This document shows positions 52,941-61,819 of a DNA stretch of 64,000 nucleotides, piece after piece (within the stretch, counting starts at the first letter, position 1; every line of letters starts with the position of its first letter). The notes beneath the pieces are model-generated. The model did no database searches and was not told the DNA's origin. It saw nothing but the letters and a program-made list of their open reading frames with translations. The stretch covers positions 608,501-672,500 of the forward strand of contig NC_019703.1 in the NCBI RefSeq assembly GCF_000317045.1. The letters run 5' to 3'. Origin of the DNA: Geitlerinema sp. PCC 7407. Its GTDB lineage: Bacteria; Cyanobacteriota; Cyanobacteriia; PCC-7407. The position numbers and the translations under genes were made by a program.

Positions 52941-53306
52941 TTAAAAAACGCGTTTGGCCAGCAGCTGCTCTTCGAGGGCTGCGATGCGGTTGTAAGCCGC
53001 CGTGAGCTGAGCCGTCAGCCGCTGAATCTGAATCTCAGGGGCCAACTTGCGATCGCCCTGGGGCGTCTCCATCGCTGGGTAGCCGCTGTCCACCAAAATG
53101 TCTTTGTGCTCCAGACCCATGCGGAGATTGCGCAGCTCAGAGTGGATGTAGGGGTCAATGGGCAGGCTTGTTGCGGGCTCATTGTCAGACTGGACACGGA
53201 GGTCCGTCAGCAGCTCCGAAAACTTGCAGCTCAACTGCTCAGTCAAGTGATGGAGCGTATCCACTTTGCCATTGAGGGTGTTGATCTGGTGCTGGAGTGA
53301 ATCCAT
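52941..53306 (-). CDS. Coiled-coil protein of unknown function
   Basis: 121 residues. Two helical segments, SLQHQINTLNGKVDTLHHL at the start and IQRLTAQLTAAYNRIAALEE at the end, each with heptad leucines, flank a Pro-containing linker (SDNEPATSLPIDPYIHSEL). It has no membrane helix. It has the look of a small structural or scaffolding protein; I do not know a family name. The start is ATG 53306; the preceding in-frame TTG (53363) has a poor ribosome site. Confidence 0.65.
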   Translation of the reverse strand: MDSLQHQINTLNGKVDTLHHLTEQLSCKFSELLTDLRVQSDNEPATSLPIDPYIHSELRNLRMGLEHKDILVDSGYPAMETPQGDRKLAPEIQIQRLTAQLTAAYNRIAALEEQLLAKRVF

Positions 53307-54193
53307 GAGGTGTTTTGAGATAGTTTTAAGTCCGCTGAGTCTATCGTAGGGAAGTTTTTTCAAAGGGGCTTTTTACTTATCAATCATTTAACTTTTAGTG
53401 AGCCTTCTCCCCAGAGAACATTACATTTCTTGTGGTCAAAAATTGACGCAAACCCTTGCTCAAACCCTCTCTCATTCAAAATCTGTTCACCTAATTTTTA
53501 ACTGCTAATTTAAATGAAATCTAAATAAAATCTAAAGATATTTTGTAATCAGAATCTCCAGGAGTGCAGCTATTTCTGAACAACCAAAAGCCTGGAACCT
53601 TTTCAGGTAGGCGATCGCCAGCGATCTTGATCTATCGATTTCTCTAGGATCCTCACCAATTTTCAACCCCAGGCGCGACTCGCCACACCGGATCGTCCTC
53701 GCCACTGATTTTGATTTTTGGGGCGATCGCTGCACCCAGATTTTGGGAGATTTTCCTGGCTTACGCGCTCAAAATCGATGAAGCAAAAGCTCATGCCTAA
53801 TAGCGTTTACTCAAAAGAACTAAACTACTTTTTGAAGGTTTTGACGAAATTTATTGATTAAAAGTCAATGACCATTTTTTGCCTGTCGATCGCCAGAAAG
53901 CCTTGGAGATCAAAGCGATCGGCACAAAGTCAATTTTTTCGATACTTTTTGCAGATGAAATCAACTCCAAAAAAGGGCTTTTGCAGCCTTGCTGAGTCTA
54001 AATACTTATTAAGAAATCAGCCCATGGATTCTGAAGCCTTTTCAGCTGCGCGATCGCCCCTTTAGCGCCAAAAGCTTTCGCGTCCCCTAGAGCTGAATCC
54101 TCCCCAGGCGCTAGGCTGGATAGGTGGCATTCGGCGCGCTCTCGGCTCGCAATTCCACCCTTTGCTGTTCTTCGGTTTGCCCTGCCAAGACCT
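53307..54193. other. Long AT-rich gap
   Basis: 887 bases between divergent genes, distinctly AT-rich at 53385-53560 and 53800-54010. It contains two HIP1 copies and near-direct AT repeats (AAATCTAAATAAAATCTAAA around 53517-53537). No convincing gene or structured RNA is visible. It probably contains the promoter of the phycobiliprotein-lyase gene. Confidence 0.5.
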
Positions 54194-54874
54194 ATGCTGA
54201 GTTTTCGCGACTTTTTTACCGCTTGCGCCGGAACCTGGACCACCGAGCGCACCTACCACTACATGCCCGGTGGCGAAGTCGAGCGATCGTTCACCCAATA
54301 CGAGGTCGCTCCCCTCACGTGGTCCGACAAAGCCCCAATTCTGGAGAAGGCCCAGCAGGCAGCGTCCGTCTTGGCCAAAGTCCAGGTCAACAGCGCCAAG
54401 GCCGAAGCAGGCGGCCAGGAATGGCCGGGCTTCTCCATTGCCTTTGACACGGTGTCCGAAACGGGCGATCGCGTTTCGATGAAGCTGAAGGCGCTGTTTG
54501 TCCCCGATGGCGACGTGATCGAGGCGCCCAATCCGGCGGACCTGCCGCCGCTGCCCGTGGCGGCTCAGGTGACCGACAGCAGCGACGCTGAGGCGGGCAT
54601 TATTCGCGGCTATTACTTGCGGGATGAGGGCTACTCCGAGTCCGGGGCGATCGCGGGCCGGTTTACCTATCAACCGGCGCGGCAAGTCCTCGAAATGACT
54701 ACCTACTACCGCCGCTCCGTGGCGGTGGACCAAATGCGCTTTGTCGCGCCCAATCTGCGGCTGCGGACCATCGTGACCTACCAGCGCCCCGAGGATCCGG
54801 CCCAGCCGCCCACCGAGGTGACCCTGATCGGCTTTGGGGCCGAAAACCGTCAGCCCGCTGACTCCCAGGCGTAG
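54194..54874 (+). CDS. Phycobiliprotein lyase, CpcS/CpeS family
   Basis: 226 residues. The opening FRDFFTACAGTWTTERTYHY with MPGGEVERSFTQYEVAPL is the CpcS/CpeS lipocalin-like barrel that carries a phycobilin and attaches it to a Cys of phycobiliproteins. The later IIRGYYLRDEGYSESGAIAG and MTTYYRRSVAVDQMRF complete the barrel. It is longer than typical CpcS (about 170-200) because of an insertion around residues 95-130. The bilin specificity cannot be read. It is followed 66 bases later by a Tat lipoprotein gene of unrelated type. Confidence 0.85.
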   Translation: MLSFRDFFTACAGTWTTERTYHYMPGGEVERSFTQYEVAPLTWSDKAPILEKAQQAASVLAKVQVNSAKAEAGGQEWPGFSIAFDTVSETGDRVSMKLKALFVPDGDVIEAPNPADLPPLPVAAQVTDSSDAEAGIIRGYYLRDEGYSESGAIAGRFTYQPARQVLEMTTYYRRSVAVDQMRFVAPNLRLRTIVTYQRPEDPAQPPTEVTLIGFGAENRQPADSQA

Positions 54875-54940
54875 CCTGTCCTCGACTCCCAGGCGATCGC
54901 AGCTCGGGCAGCCACTTCTCAAACCCTTTCAGCAACAGTT

Positions 54941-56107
54941 ATGAAGCGTCGGTCTTTTTTGGTTGGGGGAGTCGCCCTGGGGGCCAGTCAGTGGCTCACA
55001 GGCTGCGCCCAAAATCCGGTCAGCCTTTCGGTCCGCTCTCTCAAGCGATCGATTCCGGCCCAGCTACCGGGCAAATTTCGCAAGACGCTGCCGCGATCGG
55101 CTGCCTTTAGCGTCGAGGCCGAAGCCCAGATTGCGGATATCTTTCGCCTGCTCCAGCGCTGGAAAACCCCCCAAGCTTCGCAGCGGCGGCGCTGGCTCCC
55201 GATTCCCGCCTTTGGAGGCAGCGCAGAGCAGCCCGCCCAGGCTAACCTGGTGACCCTGGGAGACGCCTGGCTGCAACCGGCGATCCAGCAGGGGCTAATC
55301 CAGCCGCTGCGGCCGGAGACCTGGCAAAACTGGGCCTCGATTCCCGAGGCGTGGCGGCGCATCAGCCAGCGCAACGAGCAGGGGCTGGTGTCGCCCGCCG
55401 GTTCGGTGTGGGGCGCGCCCTACCGCTGGGGCACGACGGTGATCGCCTACCGCAAGGACAAGTTCGAGCGCAACGGCCTCCGGCCACCCCAGGACTGGGC
55501 GGATCTGTGGCAGCCCGGCCTGCGAGGGCGACTGTCGCTGCTGGACCAAGAGCGAGAGGTGATCGGCCTGGTGCTCAAAAAACTGGGCCAGTCCTACAAC
55601 GTGGCGGACCCGACGACGGTGACGGGCCTGGTGGAGGAGGCGCGATCGCTCCATCAGCAGGTCAAGTTCTACAACTCCACGGCCTATCTGGAGCCCCTGC
55701 TGCTGGGAGATACCTGGGCGGCGGTGGGCTGGTCGACCGATGTGCTGCCCCTGCTGGAGAGCCAGCGCCATCTGGCGGTGGTGGTGCCCCAGTCCGGCAC
55801 GGCCCTGTGGGCGGATGTGTGGGTCCAGGCCGCAGCGCCTGCCTCGGAGGCGGTACAGGACCTGATGAATGAATGGATTGATTTTTGCTGGAATCCGGCG
55901 ATCGCTGGCCAATTTTCCCTGGTCAGTCGGGCCGTGTCGCCCATCGTGCCCAGCCTCGATCGATCAACGCTGCCCCAGTCGCTCCAGGACAACTCGATCT
56001 TGCTGCCGCCCCCCGAGGTCTTGGAGCGCTGCGAATTTTTGGAGCCGCTGCCGGAGGCTGCGAAGCAGACCTACACCCAGCTCTGGCGATCGCTGCGGAC
56101 CGCCTAG
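54941..56107 (+). CDS. Tat-exported lipoprotein, extracellular solute-binding protein
   Basis: 388 residues. The N-terminus MKRRSFLVGGVALGASQWL is a twin-arginine signal, directly followed by the lipobox LTGC with the Cys at 22. The mature part has the periplasmic binding protein fold of the spermidine/putrescine (family 1/8) type: VSPAGSVWGAPYRWGTTVIA, YRKDKFERNGLRPPQDWADL, LVEPLLLGDTWAAVGWSTDV-like, and WNPAIAGQF. It likely binds a small cationic or iron-like ligand outside the membrane. No permease or ATPase is adjacent, so it is orphaned like many cyanobacterial homologues. It ends two bases from the next convergent gene. Confidence 0.88.
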   Translation: MKRRSFLVGGVALGASQWLTGCAQNPVSLSVRSLKRSIPAQLPGKFRKTLPRSAAFSVEAEAQIADIFRLLQRWKTPQASQRRRWLPIPAFGGSAEQPAQANLVTLGDAWLQPAIQQGLIQPLRPETWQNWASIPEAWRRISQRNEQGLVSPAGSVWGAPYRWGTTVIAYRKDKFERNGLRPPQDWADLWQPGLRGRLSLLDQEREVIGLVLKKLGQSYNVADPTTVTGLVEEARSLHQQVKFYNSTAYLEPLLLGDTWAAVGWSTDVLPLLESQRHLAVVVPQSGTALWADVWVQAAAPASEAVQDLMNEWIDFCWNPAIAGQFSLVSRAVSPIVPSLDRSTLPQSLQDNSILLPPPEVLERCEFLEPLPEAAKQTYTQLWRSLRTA

Positions 56108-56109
56108 CC

Positions 56110-56673
56110 CTAAGGCTGGAAGCCATTGCCTCCGCTGCCGCGCACTGCATCCCGCAGCAGCCCGTCGATAAACACGCCGCAGCGGGCCGGAGCCGCCTGG
56201 AAGTTGCAGGTGTAGGACGCCACGACGGCATTGGGGTTGATCGGGTCAAAAACCCGAATGTTGTAGCCAAAGTCTCGGGCCACGGCGCCGAAGTGATTCA
56301 CGAACTCGTAGCGCTCTAGATAGTCGTACAGGCTCCACAGCTGCCGGTTCACCGCGATGTCAATCCACGGCGACACTCCCGCCATGCCCTCGGGATAGGC
56401 CAGCCAGTCGGACACCAGCTTGTTGCTAAACTGCTCCTCGGCCCACCAAAGGCTGGGGGGCGTCAGGGACGTCTGGCAGATCGTGCGCTCTGTGACCACC
56501 ATGGGTTCTGGCGTGGCCGTTTCGCTGGGGCAGGGCTGTACCTGGGCGATTTCGTCGGCCTGCAGCCGCTCAACATCCAAAGGGAACTGCTCTGCGGGCG
56601 GCAGCGCCTGGGCCAGCACCGGTTCCCCCGTCACCCCCAATCCCATTGCGAACCAAAACGCGATCGCCCTCAT
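56110..56673 (-). CDS. Secreted protein of unknown function
   Basis: 187 residues. A signal peptide with an AxA-type site is plain (MRAIAFWFAMGLGVTGEPVLA, cleaved near 22). The mature protein contains four Cys (at AQVQPCPS, ERTICQTS, VASYTCNF, AARCGVF), probably two disulfides, so it is likely periplasmic. It has conserved-looking aromatic stretches (SPWIDIAVNRQLWSLYDYLE and VARDFGYNIRVFDP). I do not recognise the family. It converges with the lipoprotein gene with only two bases between stops. Confidence 0.75.
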   Translation of the reverse strand: MRAIAFWFAMGLGVTGEPVLAQALPPAEQFPLDVERLQADEIAQVQPCPSETATPEPMVVTERTICQTSLTPPSLWWAEEQFSNKLVSDWLAYPEGMAGVSPWIDIAVNRQLWSLYDYLERYEFVNHFGAVARDFGYNIRVFDPINPNAVVASYTCNFQAAPARCGVFIDGLLRDAVRGSGGNGFQP

Positions 56674-56747
56674 CGTGATTTACCTGCCGATAGTGTTATA
56701 GATTGCTGCTGGTGTGGCAGGACTGTAGAAAGGGGATCCTGGGTTCC

Positions 56748-57863
56748 CTATCCCCACAGCCGACGCCGCGCCGGTCCCTGGAGGCGATCGTGGGCGTCTC
56801 GCAGCAGCTTCGGAATGTCGAGCTGCTCGGGGCACCGGGGCAGGCAGTCGCCGCAGTCCGTGCAGCGATCGCCCCGGCGGCCCGGAAACCAGTGTCCTGC
56901 GTTCTCCAGCATCTGGTAGCGATACTGGCCAAAGCGGTCCATGTCGTAGGCGATCGCCAGATTGCGCAGGCGCAGCACCTCCGGAATCGGGATCTCCTCG
57001 GGGCAGGGCAGACAAGCAAAGCACTGGCTGCACCGATCGGCCCCCAAGCGCTCTTGCAGCTGGGCTTCGAGGCGATCGCCGATCGCCCCCACGTCCCCAG
57101 CCTCCGCCATCGCGCTCAGGGGCCACGCCAGCTCCTCCGGCGACGCTGGCCCCACGCTCAGGGTGGTGATCCGGGGGTCACTGAGCAAAAAGCGGTAGCC
57201 AAAGGCCAAGGGCGACAGCGGCGCACACAGCGCTTCGAGGGCCGGTGGCGGCGTGTAGAGCTGGCCCCCTTTGTCCGCCGGAGAAATGATAAATACCCCC
57301 ATATCCTGGGCTGCCGCCGCCGCGATCGCCGCCGCGTTGCGCTGGAAAAAGTAGTTGTAGTGCAGGCTGACAAAGGAAAACTGCTCCGTGGCGATCGCTG
57401 CCAAAATCAGCTCCAGCGGTCCATGGGTCGAAAACCCCACATGGCCCACGCGCCCCGCCGCGATCGCCGCCCGCACCGCCGCCATACAGCCCTCGGAATC
57501 GGTCACCCAGGCCAGGTGCTCCGGCGTATTCAGGCCGTGGATGGCCAAGCAGTCGATGTAGTCCAGCCCGAGGCGCTCCAGCGAGACTGCGATCGCCCGC
57601 TCCATGGTCGCCCTCTCAGGCGTTGGTGAAACTTTCGTCGTGACGTAGAGCTGCGATCGCGCCTCCGGCCTCTGGGCCAAGGCTGCTCCCAGATAGCGCT
57701 CGCTCTCGCCGTAGCCCTGGGCCGTCTCTAGGTGATTCACCCCCGCTGCGATCGCTGCTCCCACGGTCTCCGCCGCCACCTCCGGCGACGCCAAGCAGCG
57801 CATCGTCCCCAAAGACAGCACCGACAGCCGCAAATTCGTCTTGCCAAAGCGGCGGTAGCGCAT
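56748..57863 (-). CDS. Aldo/keto reductase with C-terminal ferredoxin-like 4Fe-4S domain
   Basis: 371 residues. The AKR barrel starts RYRRFGKTNLRLSVLSLGTM and has the catalytic-type NHLETAQGYGESERYLG, the Lys in VTTKVSPTP, and GFSTHGPLELILAA. The last 100 residues are helical with two cysteine clusters, CSQCFACLPCP and CTDCGDCLPRCP, each able to hold a 4Fe-4S centre. It is therefore an electron-bifurcation-like or ferredoxin-coupled reductase of the family seen in many bacteria. The substrate is unknown. The start ATG at 57863 removes 21 weak residues. AAAGGG lies a few bases upstream. Confidence 0.93.
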   Translation of the reverse strand: MRYRRFGKTNLRLSVLSLGTMRCLASPEVAAETVGAAIAAGVNHLETAQGYGESERYLGAALAQRPEARSQLYVTTKVSPTPERATMERAIAVSLERLGLDYIDCLAIHGLNTPEHLAWVTDSEGCMAAVRAAIAAGRVGHVGFSTHGPLELILAAIATEQFSFVSLHYNYFFQRNAAAIAAAAAQDMGVFIISPADKGGQLYTPPPALEALCAPLSPLAFGYRFLLSDPRITTLSVGPASPEELAWPLSAMAEAGDVGAIGDRLEAQLQERLGADRCSQCFACLPCPEEIPIPEVLRLRNLAIAYDMDRFGQYRYQMLENAGHWFPGRRGDRCTDCGDCLPRCPEQLDIPKLLRDAHDRLQGPARRRLWG

Positions 57864-57935
57864 GGCCCTTTCCCTTTTCTTTCCTAATCCAGCTCCCGAG
57901 GCGATCGCCCCTAGGCCAGCCTCCACCGCAGGATT

Positions 57936-58442
57936 CTACTGCGCTTCGCCGCTGCTCGAGCGGCCCCGCTCACTAAAATCTTCTGGCCGCAGATTCGACA
58001 GAAACTCGCGAAACGCTCGCCGCTCCGCCTCGTCCGCGTCCTGATCCACCGGAATCGACGCGTCCGCAATCACCTCTTCCATCACCCAAATCGGGCTGCC
58101 CGTTCGCAGCGCCAAGGCGATCGCATCGCTCGGGCGCGCATCGATCTCCTTCTTGGCCTCCCCTTGGCGCACTGTCAAAATCGCGTAAAACGTATTGTCC
58201 TTGAGAGAGTGAATAATCACCCGCTCCAGCGTCATATCCCACTCCTCAAGAATATTCACCATGAGGTCGTGGGTCAGCGGCCGCGGCGGCACCTGGTCTT
58301 CTAGCGCACTGATAATGGCCCGTGCCTGATCCTGCCCCACGTAGATTGGCAGAGCACGCCGGTCATCGGAGTCCCTCAGCAGCACAATCGGGCTACGAGT
58401 AACCGCATCGAGCGCTATACCGGCAACTTTCATTTCAATCAT
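57936..58442 (-). CDS. Bifunctional nuclease family protein (DUF151)
   Basis: 168 residues. The core is plain: LDAVTRSPIVLLRDSDDRRA, LPIYVGQDQARAIISALEDQ, and KKEIDARPSDAIALALRTGSP with the conserved DARPSDAIALA. Plant homologues have both RNase and DNase activity and are stress-linked; bacterial ones are uncharacterised. The tail after residue 140 is charged (FSERGRSSSGEAQ). The gene is divergent from riboflavin synthase and 72 bases upstream of the AKR gene on the same strand, so they may form one transcript. Confidence 0.92.
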   Translation of the reverse strand: MIEMKVAGIALDAVTRSPIVLLRDSDDRRALPIYVGQDQARAIISALEDQVPPRPLTHDLMVNILEEWDMTLERVIIHSLKDNTFYAILTVRQGEAKKEIDARPSDAIALALRTGSPIWVMEEVIADASIPVDQDADEAERRAFREFLSNLRPEDFSERGRSSSGEAQ

Positions 58443-58811
58443 TGGCTTGGCCTCTCAGATCCTTGAAGCAAAGGAGATGCAGTCCCCCAAAATGAGTCAA
58501 ACCTCAATGGCCCTCAGAAACGATAGGGACACTGGGTATCAGAAGTCAGTCCAAGGTGCAAACGTAGCGTCAGAAGAATAATTTAAAGTTAAATAACAGA
58601 ACCCTAAGGGAGCCTAGGCCTCTATACGTTGCGTCAAAGTCAGGTTACTTGAACTCAAGTATGCCCCGATTCGTGCTCTGATCCTAAAGGGTTTCCTAGC
58701 AAATTCACTGAAAAATATACTTTGCTCAGGTCCGCCTAGACTGCGCCTTTGGACTACCTTACAGACCCCTTTGGCAGGTCTACCCCAATCTTACAAATCT
58801 TCGGAAAAGCC
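58443..58811. other. Divergent spacer between DUF151 and riboflavin synthase genes
   Basis: 369 bases. I looked for an FMN riboswitch upstream of the riboflavin synthase gene and did not see its conserved core. The spacer is moderately AT-rich and should hold both promoters. Confidence 0.45.
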
Positions 58812-59504
58812 GTGTTTACCGGACTGATTCAATCCCTCGGAACCTATCAGCACATCGGCGAAGACGCCCTAAAAATTTCGTGTGCGCCAGAAACTGCTGA
58901 TCTGATTTTGCAAGATTTGGCCATCGGCGATAGTGTCGCTGTGGATGGGGCCTGCTTGACGGTTGAGACGATTTTGTCCCAGGGGTTTGTGGCGTCGATT
59001 TCGCCGGAGACGATCCAGCGCACGACCTTTGGGGCACCGGCGGAGGAGCGCTGGGTCAACCTAGAAACGTCGCTGCGGGTGGGCAGCAAGCTGGGCGGCC
59101 ACTTTGTGACGGGGCACGTGGATGGGCTGGGCCAGCTGGAGGCGGCGGTCCAGACGGCGCGATCGTGGGAGCTGAGCTTCAGGACGCACAGCTCGGCGAT
59201 CGCCTGCTACGTCCTGCCCAAGGGCAGCATTGCGGTCAACGGGGTCAGCCTGACCATTGCGGAGTGCGATCGCGCCGGTAGCTGGTTCAAGGTAGCGGTG
59301 ATTCCCCACACCTACGCCGAAACCAACTTACGGTATTTGACCCCCGGGAGCTGGGTCAATTTGGAGGGAGACATCCTGGGGAAATACGTAGAGAAATTCT
59401 TGCGATCGCGCTTTAGCGGCGAGGATGCCTCAGAGGGCGATCGCCCAGAGGCTCCGTGGGCTGACCTGACTCCCGAGTTTTTGGCAGAGCACGGCTATCT
59501 CTAG
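58812..59504 (+). CDS. ribE: Riboflavin synthase (alpha subunit)
   Basis: 230 residues. The true start is GTG 58812, which gives the invariant N-terminus MFTGLIQSLG; the frame open further upstream adds unrelated residues. Two homologous lumazine-binding barrels follow: the first through GDSVAVDGACLTVETIL and the second from SKLGGHFVTGHVDGLG to KGSIAVNGVSLTIAECD, each with the family's GxSLT or ACLT loop. The C-terminal helix is present (DILGKYVEKFLRSR). The enzyme dismutates two lumazines to riboflavin. No other rib gene lies next to it. Confidence 0.96.
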   Translation: MFTGLIQSLGTYQHIGEDALKISCAPETADLILQDLAIGDSVAVDGACLTVETILSQGFVASISPETIQRTTFGAPAEERWVNLETSLRVGSKLGGHFVTGHVDGLGQLEAAVQTARSWELSFRTHSSAIACYVLPKGSIAVNGVSLTIAECDRAGSWFKVAVIPHTYAETNLRYLTPGSWVNLEGDILGKYVEKFLRSRFSGEDASEGDRPEAPWADLTPEFLAEHGYL

Positions 59505-60247
59505 AAACCTGTCTAGCGAACGTTTCAGCCCGTCAAGGTGTCGTCTCTAGTAGCGGTAGAGCTGGGCGATCGCGAGCTGGGCTCAGCCCCTTCGCTCTGC
59601 CCAAGGGCGTAATTTATCTGTCTACGTAAATCTCTCCAGGCGAGAGAGTGTATATTTTCAATAAAGATTCAGTGTAACTACTATTCACGGCGAAGATAGA
59701 TATGTGAGTATTGCCTCTACAACAAAATCTTCCTGAGACGCCTCAAGCCCTTTTATTCCTGTAGGCGATCGCCCATTGAGATCGCCGATTTGTGTGTTTC
59801 CTGCATCGAAGTTTTGACCTGTTTCTAGGCTACAGTGGTTGCCCCCTAGCGCTAGTCTCCTAGAACTCTACAGCAGCACTCAGTCCGTCTGGAGTTCCCC
59901 AAGCAAGTGCTGTACCGGTTTAGGCATTGACGACTCGGCTTGTCGCAGCAGAAGGGTGTTTCTAGCAAAGCTCAAGGCCAGCGCAGCAGCTTCAGGCTGC
60001 GGGTTTTGGGTCTGGGCTTTGAGTGGCTCGGGGCTGCGACCGTTTTTCGTAGAGGTCACAGGCCACTCTTGCTGATTCTGATTGGCAATGTGAAAGAGCG
60101 GCTGAGTGGCCGACTTCGTCCGTATTTTGCCGGACGCATCCAACTTTTAAAATTACAAGGCAATTTTTCGTGAAAACGTTTTATCGCTGTTGTAGATCTG
60201 GATGCGCCAAGATCCGTTGGCATCGATGATTGGTGGGGATTCGAGAT
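59505..60247. other. Spacer of 740 bases with a possible small minus-strand gene
   Basis: The first 350 bases are AT-rich and structureless. Around 59880-60059 lies a short minus-strand frame of possible coding character (listed separately). The 60060-60247 part should hold the promoter of the 69-aa gene. Confidence 0.4.
59880..60059 (-). CDS. Possible 59-aa protein
   Basis: From GTG 60059 the frame encodes a protein that starts TSTKNGRSPEPLKAQTQN and ends with an amphipathic helix (ALSFARNTLLLRQAESSMPK) and PVQHLLGELQTD. The helical end looks protein-like and ends in a stop at the edge of a structureless stretch. The ribosome site is weak and I know no homologue. It may be noise. Confidence 0.3.
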   Translation of the reverse strand: MTSTKNGRSPEPLKAQTQNPQPEAAALALSFARNTLLLRQAESSMPKPVQHLLGELQTD

Positions 60248-60457
60248 ATGACGCTAATTCGGGACATTGCGCGTGGAGCCATGGCGACGGGATACCTGAG
60301 CCTAGAGGCTGAAAATCAGCTCCGACGCCTGCTGAAGGCGCACTATGAGCTAGAAGACTTTAATGCATTTATGGCGCTGCAATCTGCGGTGATGGTGGGA
60401 CAGGTCCGTCAGGAGTCCCGAGAGCGGCAGGGTGCACAACTGGTTCAGGCTTCTTAG
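60248..60457 (+). CDS. Small conserved helical protein
   Basis: 69 residues from ATG 60248 (MTLIRDIARGAMATGYLSLE). It is helical and mostly soluble, with AENQLRRLLKAHYELEDFNA and FMALQSAVMVGQVRQESRER as its conserved-looking core. I recall similar short proteins in many cyanobacteria with no known function. The first 18 bases of the longer frame add nothing protein-like. It stands alone; its convergent neighbour is the Vipp1/PspA gene. Confidence 0.6.
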   Translation: MTLIRDIARGAMATGYLSLEAENQLRRLLKAHYELEDFNAFMALQSAVMVGQVRQESRERQGAQLVQAS

Positions 60458-60606
60458 AACTGCCCGTCAAAGCTGAGACGGGCGATCGCCCCCTAGGATG
60501 GCTATCAGGGACTCTTCGCGGGAAGGGTCCCTGACGCGTTTTAAAGCTTTTTCAAAGCGTTCTGTTGGGCGCTTTTTCGAGACGGCTGTCCCTACCAGAC
60601 CTGCAT

Positions 60607-60645
60607 AAAAAAATAGGGGTGGTGGCGACGATCGCCACCACCCCT
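60607..60645 (-). terminator. Strong terminator of the first Vipp1/PspA gene
   Basis: A 14-bp perfect stem (AGGGGTGGTGGCGA with its complement, 3-base loop, 60615-60645) is followed on the minus strand by ATTTTTTT. It lies 30 bases past the stop of the gene at 60675. Confidence 0.9.
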
Positions 60646-60674
60646 AACCACACTTTCAGTGGAGTTCAGCCAGG

Positions 60675-61451
60675 TTAGAGCTGGTCAAGCTGATTTTTCA
60701 GCGCCTCTAGCTCAGCATCCACATACCGTTGATTATCCTTCGGCGGGGTCGCAGAAGATCCAGCCGCTGGCAGTTGAGCAGCCGCTTCCGGCTCCCCGGT
60801 GAGCTGGCGCTTGAGGGAGGCGAGCTCATCATCGACATCGCTCGAGGCCTCGAGGGCCGCAAACTTGCCTTCGAGGTCAGAGGAGGCGATTTCAGCGGCG
60901 GCCTGAGAGCGCGCTTCCATTTGCAGCACCTTTTCCTCCATGCGCTCGAAGGCGGCCATGGAGCTGTTGGTGTTGAGGGAGTTGATGGTGCTCTGGAGGC
61001 GCTCGTTGGCCTTGGCCGCGCTGGCGCGAGCCTTGAGCATGTCTTTCTTGGTCTTGGCCTCAGAAATCTTGCTCTCTAGGGCAATCAGGCTGCGCTTGAG
61101 AGAGTCCACCTGGGTAGCCTGCGTGTCAAGCTGAGTCTTGAGGGTGGTCGCAGTTTCGGTGTGGGTTTTCCTGCGCACGAGGGCTTCGCGCGCCAGGTTC
61201 TCATCGCCCTTTTGCAGAGCTAGCTGTGCCCGCTGCTGCCAGTTGTTGGCTTCGGTCTGGGCCTGGTTGTGTTGCTGTTGAGTCCGCTTTTGACTGGCGA
61301 TCGCACTGGCCACGGCCTGACGGAGCTGCATCAGGTCTTCCTGCATGTCAATGATGGACTGCTCCAGCATCTTCTCCGGGTCTTCTGCCTTGCTCACCAT
61401 GTCGTTGAGGTTGGCTCGAAACACGCGGCTAACTCGATCGAATAGTCCCAT
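60675..61451 (-). CDS. vipp1: Vipp1/IM30 (PspA family) protein, copy 1
   Basis: 258 residues. It begins MGLFDRVSRVFRANLNDMVS, the amphipathic membrane-binding helix, followed by long coiled coils (QEDLMQLRQAVASAIASQKR, LIALESKISEAKTKKDMLKA, SSMAAFERMEEKVLQMEARS). A linker (PEAAAQLPAAGSSATPPK) leads to a C-terminal helix (YVDAELEALKNQLDQL). That extra helix distinguishes Vipp1 from plain PspA. Vipp1 forms ESCRT-III-like rings that maintain thylakoids and protect membranes. A second paralogue lies 368 bases upstream on the same strand. Confidence 0.92.
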   Translation of the reverse strand: MGLFDRVSRVFRANLNDMVSKAEDPEKMLEQSIIDMQEDLMQLRQAVASAIASQKRTQQQHNQAQTEANNWQQRAQLALQKGDENLAREALVRRKTHTETATTLKTQLDTQATQVDSLKRSLIALESKISEAKTKKDMLKARASAAKANERLQSTINSLNTNSSMAAFERMEEKVLQMEARSQAAAEIASSDLEGKFAALEASSDVDDELASLKRQLTGEPEAAAQLPAAGSSATPPKDNQRYVDAELEALKNQLDQL

Positions 61452-61819
61452 GACTCTGTTCTTCCTTAACTGGCGTTGTTGATATTCTCCCTAGGCCGCT
61501 GGCGTAGAAAAGCCCAAACTTCGCGGTCTGAGTTTCTGCGCGATTGACTAGTGACCCGTGACGCCCAGGGTGTGAGGATGATCCTGCTTGGTCCCGCGAG
61601 TTCCGCGGCCCTTTGCTCAATTCTACTGACCCATTCAGAGTGGCGTCACTCTCAACAGGGTTTCTTTCACATCAGCGGGGTTCAAGACAGACCAATTTGG
61701 CAAAAGTCTGCTCTCCTTCGAGGAGCTTACCCTCGGGTCCGCTCTTTTCACGCTAGCGTCTGTATCCAAATTCAGAGAGGTGAGGGCACATTCCGCAGAG
61801 CTCGCGACGTTGAGACGTT
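61452..61819. other. Gap between the two Vipp1/PspA genes
   Basis: 368 bases. The part right of 61451 must hold the copy 1 promoter. No terminator for copy 2 is obvious, so read-through is possible. No gene is seen. Confidence 0.4.

Noticed and set aside
58443-58811. FMN riboswitch ahead of riboflavin synthase.
   Set aside because: The conserved RFN core was not found in the spacer.
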